DNA from: Paucibacter sp. TC2R-5
GTDB lineage: Bacteria; Pseudomonadota; Gammaproteobacteria; Burkholderiales; Burkholderiaceae_C
Assembly (NCBI RefSeq): GCF_025717605.1
Contig: NZ_JAJIRQ010000002.1
Coordinates: 664,645-728,644 of the forward strand
Direction: 5' to 3'
DNA length: 64,000 nucleotides
This document shows, piece after piece, positions 8,177-16,880 of the stretch; position 1 is the stretch's first letter; each line of letters begins with the position of its first letter. The notes beneath the pieces are model-generated. The model made no database searches. It worked only from the letters and a program-made list of their open reading frames with translations, and was not told where the DNA came from. A program made the translations under genes and the position numbers.

Positions 8177-9238
8177 TCACAGCTTGGGCAACAGCGCTCT
8201 GGTCGAGCCGCGCACCGTCAAGCGGGGTTCCGGCAGGCTGGCCTGCGGCTGTTCGCCCGCCAAGAGCTGCAACAGCGCAGTGGCCGCCAAGCTGCCGAGC
8301 TCATAGGCCGGGTGATGGATGGTGGTCAGCGGCGGCACCGAGTGGGCTGCGCCGGCCACATCATCAAAGCCAACCAGCGAGACTTCATCCGGCACATGCA
8401 GGCCATGGCGATGCAAGGCCAGGGCCGCACCAAAAGCCATTTGGTCATTGGCAGCAAAGATCGCGCTGAATGGCCGGCGGCCTGCAATCAACTGCTCCAC
8501 CGCGAGCAAGCCGCTTTCTTCGCTATACATGCCCTGCAGCACCAGCTCGGCTTGGAAGGCTACGCCCGCTTCGGTCAGCGCGGCGCGGTAGCCGCGCAAA
8601 CGCTCCAGCGCATCGGGATGGTTTTCCGGCCCGGCGATAAAGGCAATTTCGCGGTGACCTTGGGCGAGCAGATGAGCAGTTGCCAGTCTTGCGCCTTCGA
8701 AGTTATTGAAGTCCAGCGAGAACAGCCCCGGCGCGACCAGGCTGCGGCCGGTGACGACCACCGGCAAGGCCTTGGCCAGCGTCTTCAGCGACTCATCGCT
8801 GAGCCGGCCGGTCAGGATGATGAAACCGTCAACGCGGCGCGAACGCAGCACTTCGATGCAGCGGGCTTCTTCTTTGGCGTTCCAATGGCCGCTGACAAAC
8901 AGCGGGCTGTAGCCAATCTTGTTCAGCTCTTCTTCGATGCCGCGCAGCGCGATGCCGTAGAAGGGGCTGTCGATCGCCTGGGTGATAACGCCCACACTCA
9001 GCGTGCGCCCGCCCGCCAGGCCGCGCGCCATCGGGTTGGGCACAAAGCCCAGCTCGGCGATCGCTTGGTCCACTGCCGCACGCTTCTCGGCGCTGACCAC
9101 GGCCGTGCCATTCAAGATGCGCGACACTGTGCTGGGAGAAACGCCGCAGGCCTCGGCCACCATGCCCAACGTGACCTTGGGGTCGTGGCCGGATGCCGTG
9201 TTGCGTGTGGATTTGCGTTCTTTCGGGCTGCTCTTCAT
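8177..9238 (-). CDS. LacI-family transcriptional repressor
   Basis: 353 residues. The N-terminal helix-turn-helix is textbook: VTLGMVAEACGVSPSTVSRI (22-41), followed by LNG and the hinge region. The remaining 290 residues are a periplasmic-binding-protein-like sugar-sensing domain (LSVGVITQAIDSPFYGIALR, later AIFAANDQMAFGAA and VSLVGFDDV). It lies immediately upstream of, and in the same direction as, the sugar operon, whose promoter carries a LacI-type palindrome. It most likely represses that operon until a glucoside or sugar binds. Confidence 0.92.
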   Translation of the reverse strand: MKSSPKERKSTRNTASGHDPKVTLGMVAEACGVSPSTVSRILNGTAVVSAEKRAAVDQAIAELGFVPNPMARGLAGGRTLSVGVITQAIDSPFYGIALRGIEEELNKIGYSPLFVSGHWNAKEEARCIEVLRSRRVDGFIILTGRLSDESLKTLAKALPVVVTGRSLVAPGLFSLDFNNFEGARLATAHLLAQGHREIAFIAGPENHPDALERLRGYRAALTEAGVAFQAELVLQGMYSEESGLLAVEQLIAGRRPFSAIFAANDQMAFGAALALHRHGLHVPDEVSLVGFDDVAGAAHSVPPLTTIHHPAYELGSLAATALLQLLAGEQPQASLPEPRLTVRGSTRALLPKL

Positions 9239-9306
9239 GGCCTGCGGTCGGTGGTGGCCTCGCAGTTTAAGGGTTTCGCCGGGCCGCCTCTGCCACGCTT
9301 ACCCGA

Positions 9307-11118
9307 TCAAGGCTTGGCCAGCTCTCCGGGCGGCTTACGGGCCAGCTGCGCCGAATGCAAGGGATTCAGACGCCGCATCGCCATCGGCAGCTGCGTGCCA
9401 GGCGCCACCGGGTCGGCGCCGTCGATCAGCAATTGCTTCAGCTGCGCCACCGTCAACGCGGGCCATTGGCTCAAGAGCTTGGCCGCGACATTGCTGACTT
9501 CGGGGGCAGCCATGCTGGTGCCCGACATGGCCATGGTTTGCTCGCCCGGTATGGCGCTGAGCGTCGCGTCGCCCAGCGCATACAGATGCACCGCCTCGCC
9601 GTAATTGCTGAAGCCGGTGACATGCCCGGCGTGATCCAGCGCGCCCACCGCCAGCAAATTGGCCGCGCCCAGGCTGGCAGGCCAAAAGCGCGAGGCGGCC
9701 GGGCCCATATCGCTGTTCTCATTGCCCGCACCGGCCACAAACAAGGTCTCCGGACAGGCCGCCATCAGCGCCAGCATCTGCTTGCGCAAAGCCCGCTCCT
9801 GCTCGGCTTGCATGCCAATGCCGGGCAGGCCCCAGCTCATATTGACGATGCGAATCTTGTTGTCGCGGATGAAGGCCGCGATCTGCCCAAAGTGCTTCTG
9901 CATGGCGCCACGTTTTTCAACAAAGGCAGGTTTGAAGAACTCTGACCCCGAATGAATGGCCAGCAGTTCGGCATGCGGGTTGCCGGCCATTGCGATGCCG
10001 GCGACATGGGTGCCATGCATGCGAGGGCCAGCCCGATACAGCTGTATCTGCAGCCGCATATACGCCTGCGCCTCTGCGTCGGGCTTGTTCTGATACCGCT
10101 CCGGCAACTGCATGAGATGGGCGTCGTAAGCCTCTCTCGCAGCGCTTTTGCGGCCCATCCTTTCGTCCTCAAGACCCTTCACCAGCAGCCACGCCTCTTG
10201 CCGGCTCAGGCCCGGCACGACCGGATCGACGATACAAAACTCGTTCGCGTGCTCGGTCAGCATCAAACAGGCCTGAGAGGGGTGTTTGAAAGCGCTCAGC
10301 TCAACGCCATCGGGCTCCCAAATGGCCATGCGCACCGGGTGGCCCGGCCCTTCGGGCAAGGATTTTGTACGCGCAGCCCAAAAATCTTCTCCGGCCGGCT
10401 GTGCCGCCAGGAAGCGTGCAATGCCGCGCTCGAAAGCTGCTGCGCGGGGCTGCAGCATCTCGGCATTGAAGCGGGCGTTGATGATCATTTCCGCCAACGT
10501 CCGGTCGTCGGGGCGCTTCGGGTTGCCGGGCTTGAAGGTGTCGTAGGAATGAGTCCAGCCAAGGGCGAGCTTGTCAATCGGAGAAAACTGCCAGCTCGAA
10601 GCGATTGCATCGAGACTCGCTTTTGCCGCCGGCCAAGGCTGTGACTTGAGGCGCTGCTGCAGCTCGGCGTCCCACTGGGCTTCGCTCCACGCTTTGCCTT
10701 CGCCACTTTGCTGCGCCGCTGCCAACAACTGCTCGACCCACAGCAAGCCAGGGCGCAACTCCAGCTTGGCGCTGCCGGCCCGAGCTTGCTCGATGAGGCG
10801 CAGCGCCTCATTGGGCCGCCCGCGCAGCAGCGCCAGCCGTGTCCGCAAGGCCGTGATGGCGCCAAGTTGAGCGCCGTTGTGGGGGTTGGCAGCAGCCTGC
10901 ATCAACTTCAGCTGGCGTTCGGTCCAATCCAGCATCGGCGCCAGATCGGCCAGTGGCGCGCTCAGATAGTGGCTCGGTGGCATGCTGAGGCCCGCATTGG
11001 CGGAGGCCAAGTTTGCTGCCCAAGTCTTCTGTGCAATGGCAGCGAATGCAGCTAAAGCCAGGGCCACGGCGAGGCGGCGCCAAGCCAAGCGATGGAGCTT
11101 GCTTCTCATCTCGGTCAT
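9307..11118 (-). CDS. Subtilisin-like (S8) serine protease with unusual Asp region
   Basis: 603 residues, exported by an N-terminal signal (RLAVALALAAFAAIAQKTWA). Residues 40-250 form an Ala/Leu-rich helical pro- or N-domain. The protease domain occupies about 262-560. The catalytic His is H368 in MHGTHVAG, the oxyanion Asn N466 in VAGAGNEN and the nucleophile S535 in SGTSMAAP. The Asp that normally sits in a D-S/T-G motif should fall in MAIWEPDGVELSAF (264-277), which reads E-P-D-G: either D270 serves or the Asp is replaced by E268. About 90 residues separate this strand from the His, longer than in subtilisin. Activity is likely but not certain. It is transcribed away from the nuclease gene. 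Confidence 0.85.
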   Translation of the reverse strand: MTEMRSKLHRLAWRRLAVALALAAFAAIAQKTWAANLASANAGLSMPPSHYLSAPLADLAPMLDWTERQLKLMQAAANPHNGAQLGAITALRTRLALLRGRPNEALRLIEQARAGSAKLELRPGLLWVEQLLAAAQQSGEGKAWSEAQWDAELQQRLKSQPWPAAKASLDAIASSWQFSPIDKLALGWTHSYDTFKPGNPKRPDDRTLAEMIINARFNAEMLQPRAAAFERGIARFLAAQPAGEDFWAARTKSLPEGPGHPVRMAIWEPDGVELSAFKHPSQACLMLTEHANEFCIVDPVVPGLSRQEAWLLVKGLEDERMGRKSAAREAYDAHLMQLPERYQNKPDAEAQAYMRLQIQLYRAGPRMHGTHVAGIAMAGNPHAELLAIHSGSEFFKPAFVEKRGAMQKHFGQIAAFIRDNKIRIVNMSWGLPGIGMQAEQERALRKQMLALMAACPETLFVAGAGNENSDMGPAASRFWPASLGAANLLAVGALDHAGHVTGFSNYGEAVHLYALGDATLSAIPGEQTMAMSGTSMAAPEVSNVAAKLLSQWPALTVAQLKQLLIDGADPVAPGTQLPMAMRRLNPLHSAQLARKPPGELAKP

Positions 11119-11192
11119 TGCACACTCACTTGTTCAGGCAGTTTCGAGCGTTAGCATTGTGGCAGAGGCTCAAGCGCCAAGGCTTTGGCAGA

Positions 11193-12095
11193 ATGGCGGC
11201 CGCTGTCCTGCCGGGCAATTCCTGTTTGTTCACCGTAAGTTTTTCCAAGTTCCTGCTCTTGCTCAATTCGCCCCGCCTGCGCCAGCCACTCGCTGCCCTG
11301 ATTGTCATTCTCCCCGCTCTGTTCATGCACTCAAAGTCGGCCCAGGCCTGGGGTGCCGATGGCCACCGCCTGATTGCTAACTTGGCCGAGCAAAACCTCA
11401 ACGCCGGCGCGCGCGCCGAGGTGGCGCGGCTGCTGGCGCTGGAGCCGGGCAGCACCTTGGCCTCGGTGTCGACCTGGGCGGATGAGCACCGCTCGCCGCA
11501 GACCGGGCCCTGGCATTACGTCAACTTTCCACGCGATGCCGATTGTCTGTATGAGCCGCTGCGCGACTGCGAGGGCGGGGCCTGCGTGGTGGCCGCCATC
11601 CAACGCCAAAGCAGCGTGCTGCGCTCCAGCGCCGCCGATGATGAGGCGCGGCTGAAGGCGTTGAAATATGTCGTCCACCTGGTCGCTGATGTGCATCAGC
11701 CCTTGCATGCCGGCTTTGGCGATGACAGGGGCGGCAATAGCTATCAGCTGCAAGGCTTTGGGCGCGGCACCAATCTGCATGCCTTGTGGGACTCGGGCCT
11801 GATCCTGAATCGCCCCGGCGCGCTGGCGGCCTTGCAAGCGCAACTCAGCGAAGCCAAGCCGCTGAAGGTCGAGATGTCAAAGTCGGCCGGCGGCGCCGCG
11901 CAATGGGCCAGCGAGTCTTGCCGCATCGCCAGTGCGCCGGACTTCTACCCCGATGGCCACAAGGTCGATCAGGCCTACGCCGACGCGCATGAGCCCCAGC
12001 TGCTGGCGCAGTTGCAGCTGGCGGCACAGCGCCTGGCCGAGGTCTTGAACGAGAACCTGGGCAAGAAGGCCGAAGTTCGGGCGGCACAGTTGTAA
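11193..12095 (+). CDS. Secreted S1/P1-type zinc nuclease
   Basis: 300 residues. The signal sequence ends AQA, so the mature protein starts at Trp53 (W-G-A-D-G-H-R), the residue whose free amino group binds zinc in the P1 family. Further ligands are visible: H58, the Asp and His in WADEH, the His in PWHYVNFP, HLVADVHQPLHAGFGDD, and NLHALWD, so all three zinc sites appear intact. The enzyme should degrade single-stranded DNA/RNA and 3'-nucleotides outside the cytoplasm, serving nucleic-acid or phosphate scavenging. ATG 11193 gives a long n-region; a later TTG is possible. It diverges from the S8 protease, with a 74-base shared upstream region. Confidence 0.9.
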   Translation: MAAAVLPGNSCLFTVSFSKFLLLLNSPRLRQPLAALIVILPALFMHSKSAQAWGADGHRLIANLAEQNLNAGARAEVARLLALEPGSTLASVSTWADEHRSPQTGPWHYVNFPRDADCLYEPLRDCEGGACVVAAIQRQSSVLRSSAADDEARLKALKYVVHLVADVHQPLHAGFGDDRGGNSYQLQGFGRGTNLHALWDSGLILNRPGALAALQAQLSEAKPLKVEMSKSAGGAAQWASESCRIASAPDFYPDGHKVDQAYADAHEPQLLAQLQLAAQRLAEVLNENLGKKAEVRAAQL

Positions 12096-12136
12096 ATCAA
12101 CAGAGGGCTGAGCCGCCCACCTGGGGCAGGGGGAGC

Positions 12137-12166
12137 AGGGGAAGAAGGGGAAGAAGGGGAGAAAGG
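12137..12166 (+). repeat. Polypurine tract with 9-base tandem repeats
   Basis: Thirty consecutive purines between the nuclease and the TonB receptor gene, containing two perfect copies of AAGAAGGGG (12142-12159) and a degenerate third. The strand asymmetry is extreme compared with its surroundings. No coding role is visible. Confidence 0.7.
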
Positions 12167-12310
12167 CCACCGGGATGGTGTCGTCGCGGTCTTCAGTGCC
12201 GCGCGAGCACGGGCCTGGATGCCAAAGAGGTGTCATAAACATTGCTTAGCATTCCGGGCTTCGCGCATCCGCTGGCCGGATGGCCGCGAATCCAGGCGGA
12301 CCTTTTTGCA

Positions 12311-14458
12311 ATGCCTCCTCTGTCTCCATCGATGAATTCCGCCATGCCCTCCCTCGCCAAGACCGCTCTCGTATCTCTGCCGCTGAGCCTGCTGGCGCTC
12401 GCCTGCCAACAGGCGGCTGCCGAAGAGAAGAAGGCCGGCAGCGAAGCCGGCGAAGCCACGCAAAGCCTGGCGCCGGTGCTGGTGATAGGCAATTACATCA
12501 ACGGCGTCGGCAGCTCCGACGCTGCATCGCAAGGCGCGGTCAGCGCACGTTTGATCGAGAGCCGCCCGACTCTCAGGCCGGCCGAGCTCTTGGAGTTTGT
12601 GCCCGGCGTGATCGTCACCCAGCACAGCGGTGGCGGCAAAGCTAACCAGTATTTTCTACGGGGCTTCAACCTCGACCATGGCACCGACTTCGCCACCTTT
12701 GTGGACGGCATGCCGGTCAATATGCCTACCCATGCGCATGGCCACGGCTATAGCGATCTGAACTGGTTGATCCCGGAGCTGGTCAACCGCATCAGCTACA
12801 AAAAAGGCCCTTACTTTGCCGATGTGGGCGACTTCGGCTCGGCCGGCGCGGCCCGCTTTGAGCTGAGCGAGCGCATGCCCGCCGGCTTGGCCGAATTGAC
12901 GCTGGGCCAGAACGGCTATCGGCGCGCCTTGCTGAGCAAGTCGCTCGAACTGAGCGGCGGCGATCTGCTGTATGCGCTGGAGGCCTCGCACAATGACGGC
13001 CCCTGGGAGAACCCGGAACACCTGCGGCGCAAGAACGGCGTATTGCGCTACAGCTTTGGCCCGGCCGAGCAGCGCAGCAGCATCACCGCAATGGCCTACG
13101 AGGCCGACTGGAACTCGACCGACCAGATCCCGCTGCGGGCGGTGAATGCCGGTTTGGTGGGCCGCTACGGTGCGCTGGACCCCAGCGACGGTGGCCACAC
13201 CTCGCGCCTGAGCCTGTCCTTCACGACCGAGCGCAAGGCCGAGGACGGCGGCTTCAAGTTCAATGCCTATGCGATCAAGTCCAGACTCGATCTGTTCTCC
13301 AACTTCACCTTTTTTCTTGAGCATCCGGTGGACCTGGACCCCAGCCTCAAGCATGGCGACCAGTTCGAGCAGGCCGAGCGGCGCCAGGTTTACGGCCTGG
13401 CCGGCAGCCGCAGCTGGAACCTCACGCTGGCAGGGCTGGAAACCAGCAACACGGTCGGCCTTCAACTGCGCCATGACCGCCTGAACCCGGTCGGGTTGTA
13501 TGAGTCGGTCGCGCGCGAACGGGTCGGTGTCATCCAGGAAAGCAATGTGCGCCAAACCTCGGTCGGCCTGTTTGCAGAGAACTCCACCCAATGGCTGCCT
13601 TGGATGCGCAGCGTGGCCGGCCTGCGTTTTGACCGGCTGGATCTGAAGGTCAGCAGTTCCATCGCGGCCAATAGCGGCACCGAGCAAGCCCATCTGAGCA
13701 GCCCCAAGCTGTCGTTGATCTTCGGCCCCTGGGCCAAGACCGAGGCCTTCGTCAACTATGGTCAGGGCTTTCATAGCAATGATGCGCGTGGCGCCACCGC
13801 GCGGGTCTCGGCCAAAGAGAATCTGCCGGTCGAGGCGGTGCGGCCCTTGGTGCGCTCCAAGGGCAGCGAGCTGGGCCTGCGCAGCGAGATCATCCCGGGC
13901 TTGCAAAGCTCGCTGGCGCTGTGGCAGCTGAAGCTGGCGTCGGAGCTGGTGTTTGTTGGCGATGCCGGCGAGACCGAGGCCAGCCGCGCCAGCCGGCGCA
14001 GCGGCGTCGAATGGAACAACCATTACCAGGCCGCCTCTTGGCTGCTGCTGGACGCCGATGTGGCTTTGTCCCGAGCGCGTTATACCGAGTTCGACCCGGC
14101 CGGTGACCATGTTCCTGGCGCCATCAACCGCGTCTTCTCGGCCGGCGCCACGCTGAACGGTCTGGGGCCCTGGTCGGGCCAATTCCAGCTGCGCTACTTC
14201 GGGCCTAGAGCGCTGACCGAAGACAACAGCCAGCGCTCCAAGGCCACCACCTTGGCGCAGATGCGCATCGGCTACCGCATCAACGCCAGCACCAGCTTGA
14301 ACCTGGACGTTTTCAATCTATTCGCCAGCAAGGCCAGCGACATCGATTACTACTACGCCTCGCGCTTGAAGGGCGAGCCGGCCGAGGGTGTGCCCGATAT
14401 TCACTTCCATCCGGTCGAGCCGCGCAGCCTGCGGCTGGGCCTGAATATCGGCTTCTAG
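12311..14458 (+). CDS. TonB-dependent outer-membrane receptor
   Basis: About 715 residues. After a signal peptide (LVSLPLSLLALACQQAAA) comes the plug domain: the VSARLIESRPTLRPAELLEF block, then a YFLRGFNLDHGTDFATFVDG segment and FADVGDFGSAGAARFEL. The remainder is a beta-barrel ending LRLGLNIGF with the terminal Phe typical of outer-membrane insertion. It takes up a large ligand using TonB energy; the ligand is unknown. The plug contains a His-rich loop, NMPTHAHGHGYSDLN. ATG 12311 has AGGCGGA about ten bases upstream; ATG 12332 or 12344 would also leave an intact signal peptide, and 12242 is too long. The next frame downstream is a relic of a LuxR regulator that may once have controlled this gene. 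Confidence 0.9.
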   Translation: MPPLSPSMNSAMPSLAKTALVSLPLSLLALACQQAAAEEKKAGSEAGEATQSLAPVLVIGNYINGVGSSDAASQGAVSARLIESRPTLRPAELLEFVPGVIVTQHSGGGKANQYFLRGFNLDHGTDFATFVDGMPVNMPTHAHGHGYSDLNWLIPELVNRISYKKGPYFADVGDFGSAGAARFELSERMPAGLAELTLGQNGYRRALLSKSLELSGGDLLYALEASHNDGPWENPEHLRRKNGVLRYSFGPAEQRSSITAMAYEADWNSTDQIPLRAVNAGLVGRYGALDPSDGGHTSRLSLSFTTERKAEDGGFKFNAYAIKSRLDLFSNFTFFLEHPVDLDPSLKHGDQFEQAERRQVYGLAGSRSWNLTLAGLETSNTVGLQLRHDRLNPVGLYESVARERVGVIQESNVRQTSVGLFAENSTQWLPWMRSVAGLRFDRLDLKVSSSIAANSGTEQAHLSSPKLSLIFGPWAKTEAFVNYGQGFHSNDARGATARVSAKENLPVEAVRPLVRSKGSELGLRSEIIPGLQSSLALWQLKLASELVFVGDAGETEASRASRRSGVEWNNHYQAASWLLLDADVALSRARYTEFDPAGDHVPGAINRVFSAGATLNGLGPWSGQFQLRYFGPRALTEDNSQRSKATTLAQMRIGYRINASTSLNLDVFNLFASKASDIDYYYASRLKGEPAEGVPDIHFHPVEPRSLRLGLNIGF

Positions 14459-14692
14459 TCAGCCGGCCAATTTGCACCGGCGGCCACGGAAAAGTTGCTG
14501 ACCCCCAAAGAGCGCGAAATCTTGGCCCTGCTGGCGCGCAACTATTCCAACAAGGAAATTGCCAACGCCTTGATGGTCAGCAGCGAGACCGTCAAATGGC
14601 ATTTGAAGGCGCTCTACAGCAAACTCGAAGCGGCCTCACGCAAGCACGCGGTGACAAGAGCCCGCACGATGGGGATGTTGGGGCGGGCTTAG
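14459..14692 (+). pseudogene. 5'-deleted LuxR/MalT-type regulator remnant (HTH only)
   Basis: The frame begins directly after the TonB receptor stop codon and encodes about 77 residues, of which the last 65 are a complete LuxR-type DNA-binding domain: LTPKEREILALLARNYSNK, IANALMVSSETVKWHL and KALYSKLEAASRKHA. The family normally carries this domain at the C-terminus of a receiver or a large ATP-binding sensor, as in MalT. Here nothing of the sensor remains and there is no ATG; only a TTG at 14495 could start it. The best reading is a deletion that joined the receptor end to the last exon-like piece of a regulator. A free HTH peptide made from the TTG cannot be excluded. Confidence 0.7.
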
Positions 14693-14703
14693 GCTGACCT
14701 CCG

Positions 14704-15555
14704 TCAAACGACCCGGCGCCGCTTGGCAGCCAGACCCGCCAAGCCAGTCAGACCCAGGCCCATCAAGGCCCAGCTGCTGGGCTCGGGCACCGCGATAACG
14801 CTGCCAAAGCCGGCGCTGCCGTAGTCGCTGCGGCCGCTGTCGAGGGCGCCGCTGCCTGAGCAGTCATTGGAGATCATGTTCGTGTCCAGGGTTACCGCCG
14901 CATGCAGGGCGATGGCGCGGCCGCACAGAATCCGCGCGCCGGTATTGAGCGTGATGCTTTGGTCGGCAATGAGGTTACCGGCAAACAAGGTCGCGGTGCC
15001 CAGGGTGGCGGAACTGCCGACCCGCCAAAACACGCCGGTATTGCTGCCGCCGTCAATCAGATTGACCATGGCGCTGCTGGCCGTCGTGAGCGCGCTACCG
15101 ATCTTGAACACAAAGAGTGCATTGGGGTCGTGCATGGCGTTGAGCGTCAAGGTCCCGGTCAACTGTGCCTCGGTATCGAAGCTGTAGACACCCGGCGTCA
15201 GCGTCAGGCCGCCCAGATCGGTGCCGGTGAGGTTGCCCGTGGACGCCATGCCGGCCAGCGCAATATAGGCGGAGGAGGCATCCAGCTGCGCTTGCAGCGC
15301 GGCCGCATCGGTTTGTTGCAATGCACCCGTCAGCGTGATGCTGGCCAGACCTGTGATCGATGAGCCCGGGGACAAGCCGAGATCGCCCCAGATCGTGCTC
15401 GGTCCGGTGTTGGTCACGGTCGAGGCGCCCAAGACCGCAAGGCCCTGTGCTGTACCCAGGAAGGGCGCCGCTACGGCAGGCAATGCCCAACACAGCACAG
15501 CGCTCAGTGCCACTGAAAATTTGCAGGTCTTTGAAAGCAGGTTTGCATGATTCAT
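14704..15555 (-). CDS. Ice-binding-like (DUF3494) protein with PEP-CTERM sorting tail
   Basis: 283 residues. Signal peptide to about residue 30 ([15 protein letters not shown]), then a DUF3494 ice-binding-type beta-solenoid: [68 protein letters not shown], and [15 protein letters not shown]. The C-terminus is a full PEP-CTERM module: [14 protein letters not shown], a hydrophobic helix and AAKRRR. Known family members bind ice or act as adhesins; PEP-CTERM directs processing by an exosortase (not in this window), usually in exopolysaccharide-producing cells. ATG 15555 has GGAG spaced seven bases upstream. Monocistronic on the left strand. Confidence 0.87.
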   Translation of the reverse strand: MNHANLLSKTCKFSVALSAVLCWALPAVAAPFLGTAQGLAVLGASTVTNTGPSTIWGDLGLSPGSSITGLASITLTGALQQTDAAALQAQLDASSAYIALAGMASTGNLTGTDLGGLTLTPGVYSFDTEAQLTGTLTLNAMHDPNALFVFKIGSALTTASSAMVNLIDGGSNTGVFWRVGSSATLGTATLFAGNLIADQSITLNTGARILCGRAIALHAAVTLDTNMISNDCSGSGALDSGRSDYGSAGFGSVIAVPEPSSWALMGLGLTGLAGLAAKRRRVV

Positions 15556-15801
15556 GTCCGACTCCAGGTTGAAAAGCCCAATTCGCCAAATTCGCCCTAT
15601 TGCGATGCCGCACGACAGCGGCAAGCACGAGTCTCGAATTCAGCGCCCTGGCGGTCTGTGCGTTAGCGAACAAGGAATTGCGGGGGCTTGTCCTACATCT
15701 CATCGGCTTGCTGGACGCTGCAAGCGGGACTGCAGGGGCGGTATAAAAGTTGTGACGCAAGAGCCGGCGCTCCTGCCTGCATCCAAGCCCAAGGACACCC
15801 C

Positions 15802-16170
15802 ATGAACTCATCCGAAAGACCGCGCCCGAACACCGCAGCGCCCGCCACCACCGACGAGGATCTGGCCGCTCAAGCCAAGCCGGGCGAGGGCATCCCCTCG
15901 CAAGACACCAGTCTGTCGGCTCAACTGCCGCTGAAGGGTGAGGACGCCGAAAGAGAAGCCAACTCGGCCTGGGTTGGGGGTGCCGCGATTGCCGGTGCCG
16001 CCACCGGGGCCGCTGTGGGCGTCGCGGTGGCCGGGCCGGTAGGCGTGGTGGCGGGCGCCGCGCTGGGTCTGGTGGCCGGCGCGCTGGGGGGCGCCGCTGC
16101 TGGAAGCACAGCGGCCGAGCCCGCTGACCCTGTCGCCCAGGCCGCCGTCAATAAAGCGGCGCCGGGCTAA
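15802..16170 (+). CDS. Small glycine-zipper protein
   Basis: 122 residues. Residues 1-55 are polar, proline- and acid-rich and lack a signal peptide. Residues 56-100 are a long Gly/Ala zipper: [20 protein letters not shown], then [20 protein letters not shown], which should form two membrane-inserting or oligomerising helices. The tail is Ala/Pro-rich. Bacteriocin-like and stress-related proteins show the same pattern, but no specific family is recognisable. AAGGA lies six bases ahead of the ATG. Its stop codon overlaps the end of convergent arsH by four bases. Confidence 0.7.
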   Translation: MNSSERPRPNTAAPATTDEDLAAQAKPGEGIPSQDTSLSAQLPLKGEDAEREANSAWVGGAAIAGAATGAAVGVAVAGPVGVVAGAALGLVAGALGGAAAGSTAAEPADPVAQAAVNKAAPG

Positions 16171-16880
16171 ATGCTGGCCTGATTGACGCGCCGACTCAGC
16201 TCGGCCGCGCTTTCCTTGCGTTCGCTATAACGATCGACCAGATAGGCGCTGGATTCGCGCGTGAGCAGCGTGAACTTCATCAGCTCTTCCATTACATCGA
16301 CGATGCGGTCGTAATAGCTGGATGGCTTCATGCGGCCGGCTTCGTCGAACTCCAGAAAGGCCTTGGCGACCGAGCTTTGGTTGGGGATGGTCAACATGCG
16401 CATCCAGCGGCCCAGGATGCGCATCTGGTTGACGGCATTGAAGGATTGCGAGCCACCCGAGACCTGCATCACGGCCAGCGTCTTGCCCTGGGTCGGGCGC
16501 ACCGCGCCGGCGTTGAGCGGCAGCCAGTCGATCTGCGTCTTCATCAGGCCGGTCATCGCGCCATGCCGCTCAGGCGAACACCAGACCATGGCCTCCGACC
16601 ATTGCACCAGCTCGCGCAACTCCCGCACCTTGGCGTGGGTGTCGGGCGCATCGTCGACCAGTGGCAGGCCGCTGGGGTTGAAGACGCGGGTCTCGGCGCC
16701 CATCGCTTGCAAAAGCCGCTCGGCCTCCAGCGTGCAGAGCTTGCTGTAAGAGCGTTCGCGCAAGGAACCGTACAGCAGCAGCACACGCGGCGCCTGGGTG
16801 GCGCGGCTGCCGATCGCGATGAAGTCGCTCGCCAAAGGCGGCTTGAACAAGGCGGCGTCCAAGTTGGGAAGATCGCTCAT
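16167..16880 (-). CDS. arsH: ArsH, NADPH-dependent FMN reductase / organoarsenical oxidase
   Basis: 237 residues of the flavodoxin-like ArsH family. [17 protein letters not shown] holds the FMN phosphate loop, followed by [40 protein letters not shown] and [20 protein letters not shown], all hallmark segments of ArsH. In characterised relatives it oxidises trivalent methylarsenicals and reduces quinones or metals using NADPH. It is the last gene of arsR-arsC-aqpS-arsH; its ATG overlaps the aqpS stop by four bases. Start taken at 16880 because earlier in-frame codons lie within aqpS. Confidence 0.93.
   Translation of the reverse strand: MSDLPNLDAALFKPPLASDFIAIGSRATQAPRVLLLYGSLRERSYSKLCTLEAERLLQAMGAETRVFNPSGLPLVDDAPDTHAKVRELRELVQWSEAMVWCSPERHGAMTGLMKTQIDWLPLNAGAVRPTQGKTLAVMQVSGGSQSFNAVNQMRILGRWMRMLTIPNQSSVAKAFLEFDEAGRMKPSSYYDRIVDVMEELMKFTLLTRESSAYLVDRYSERKESAAELSRRVNQASI

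Noticed and set aside
12656..14182. 508-codon leftward frame over the TonB receptor
   Set aside because: Shadow of the receptor, which has a signal peptide, plug and terminal Phe.
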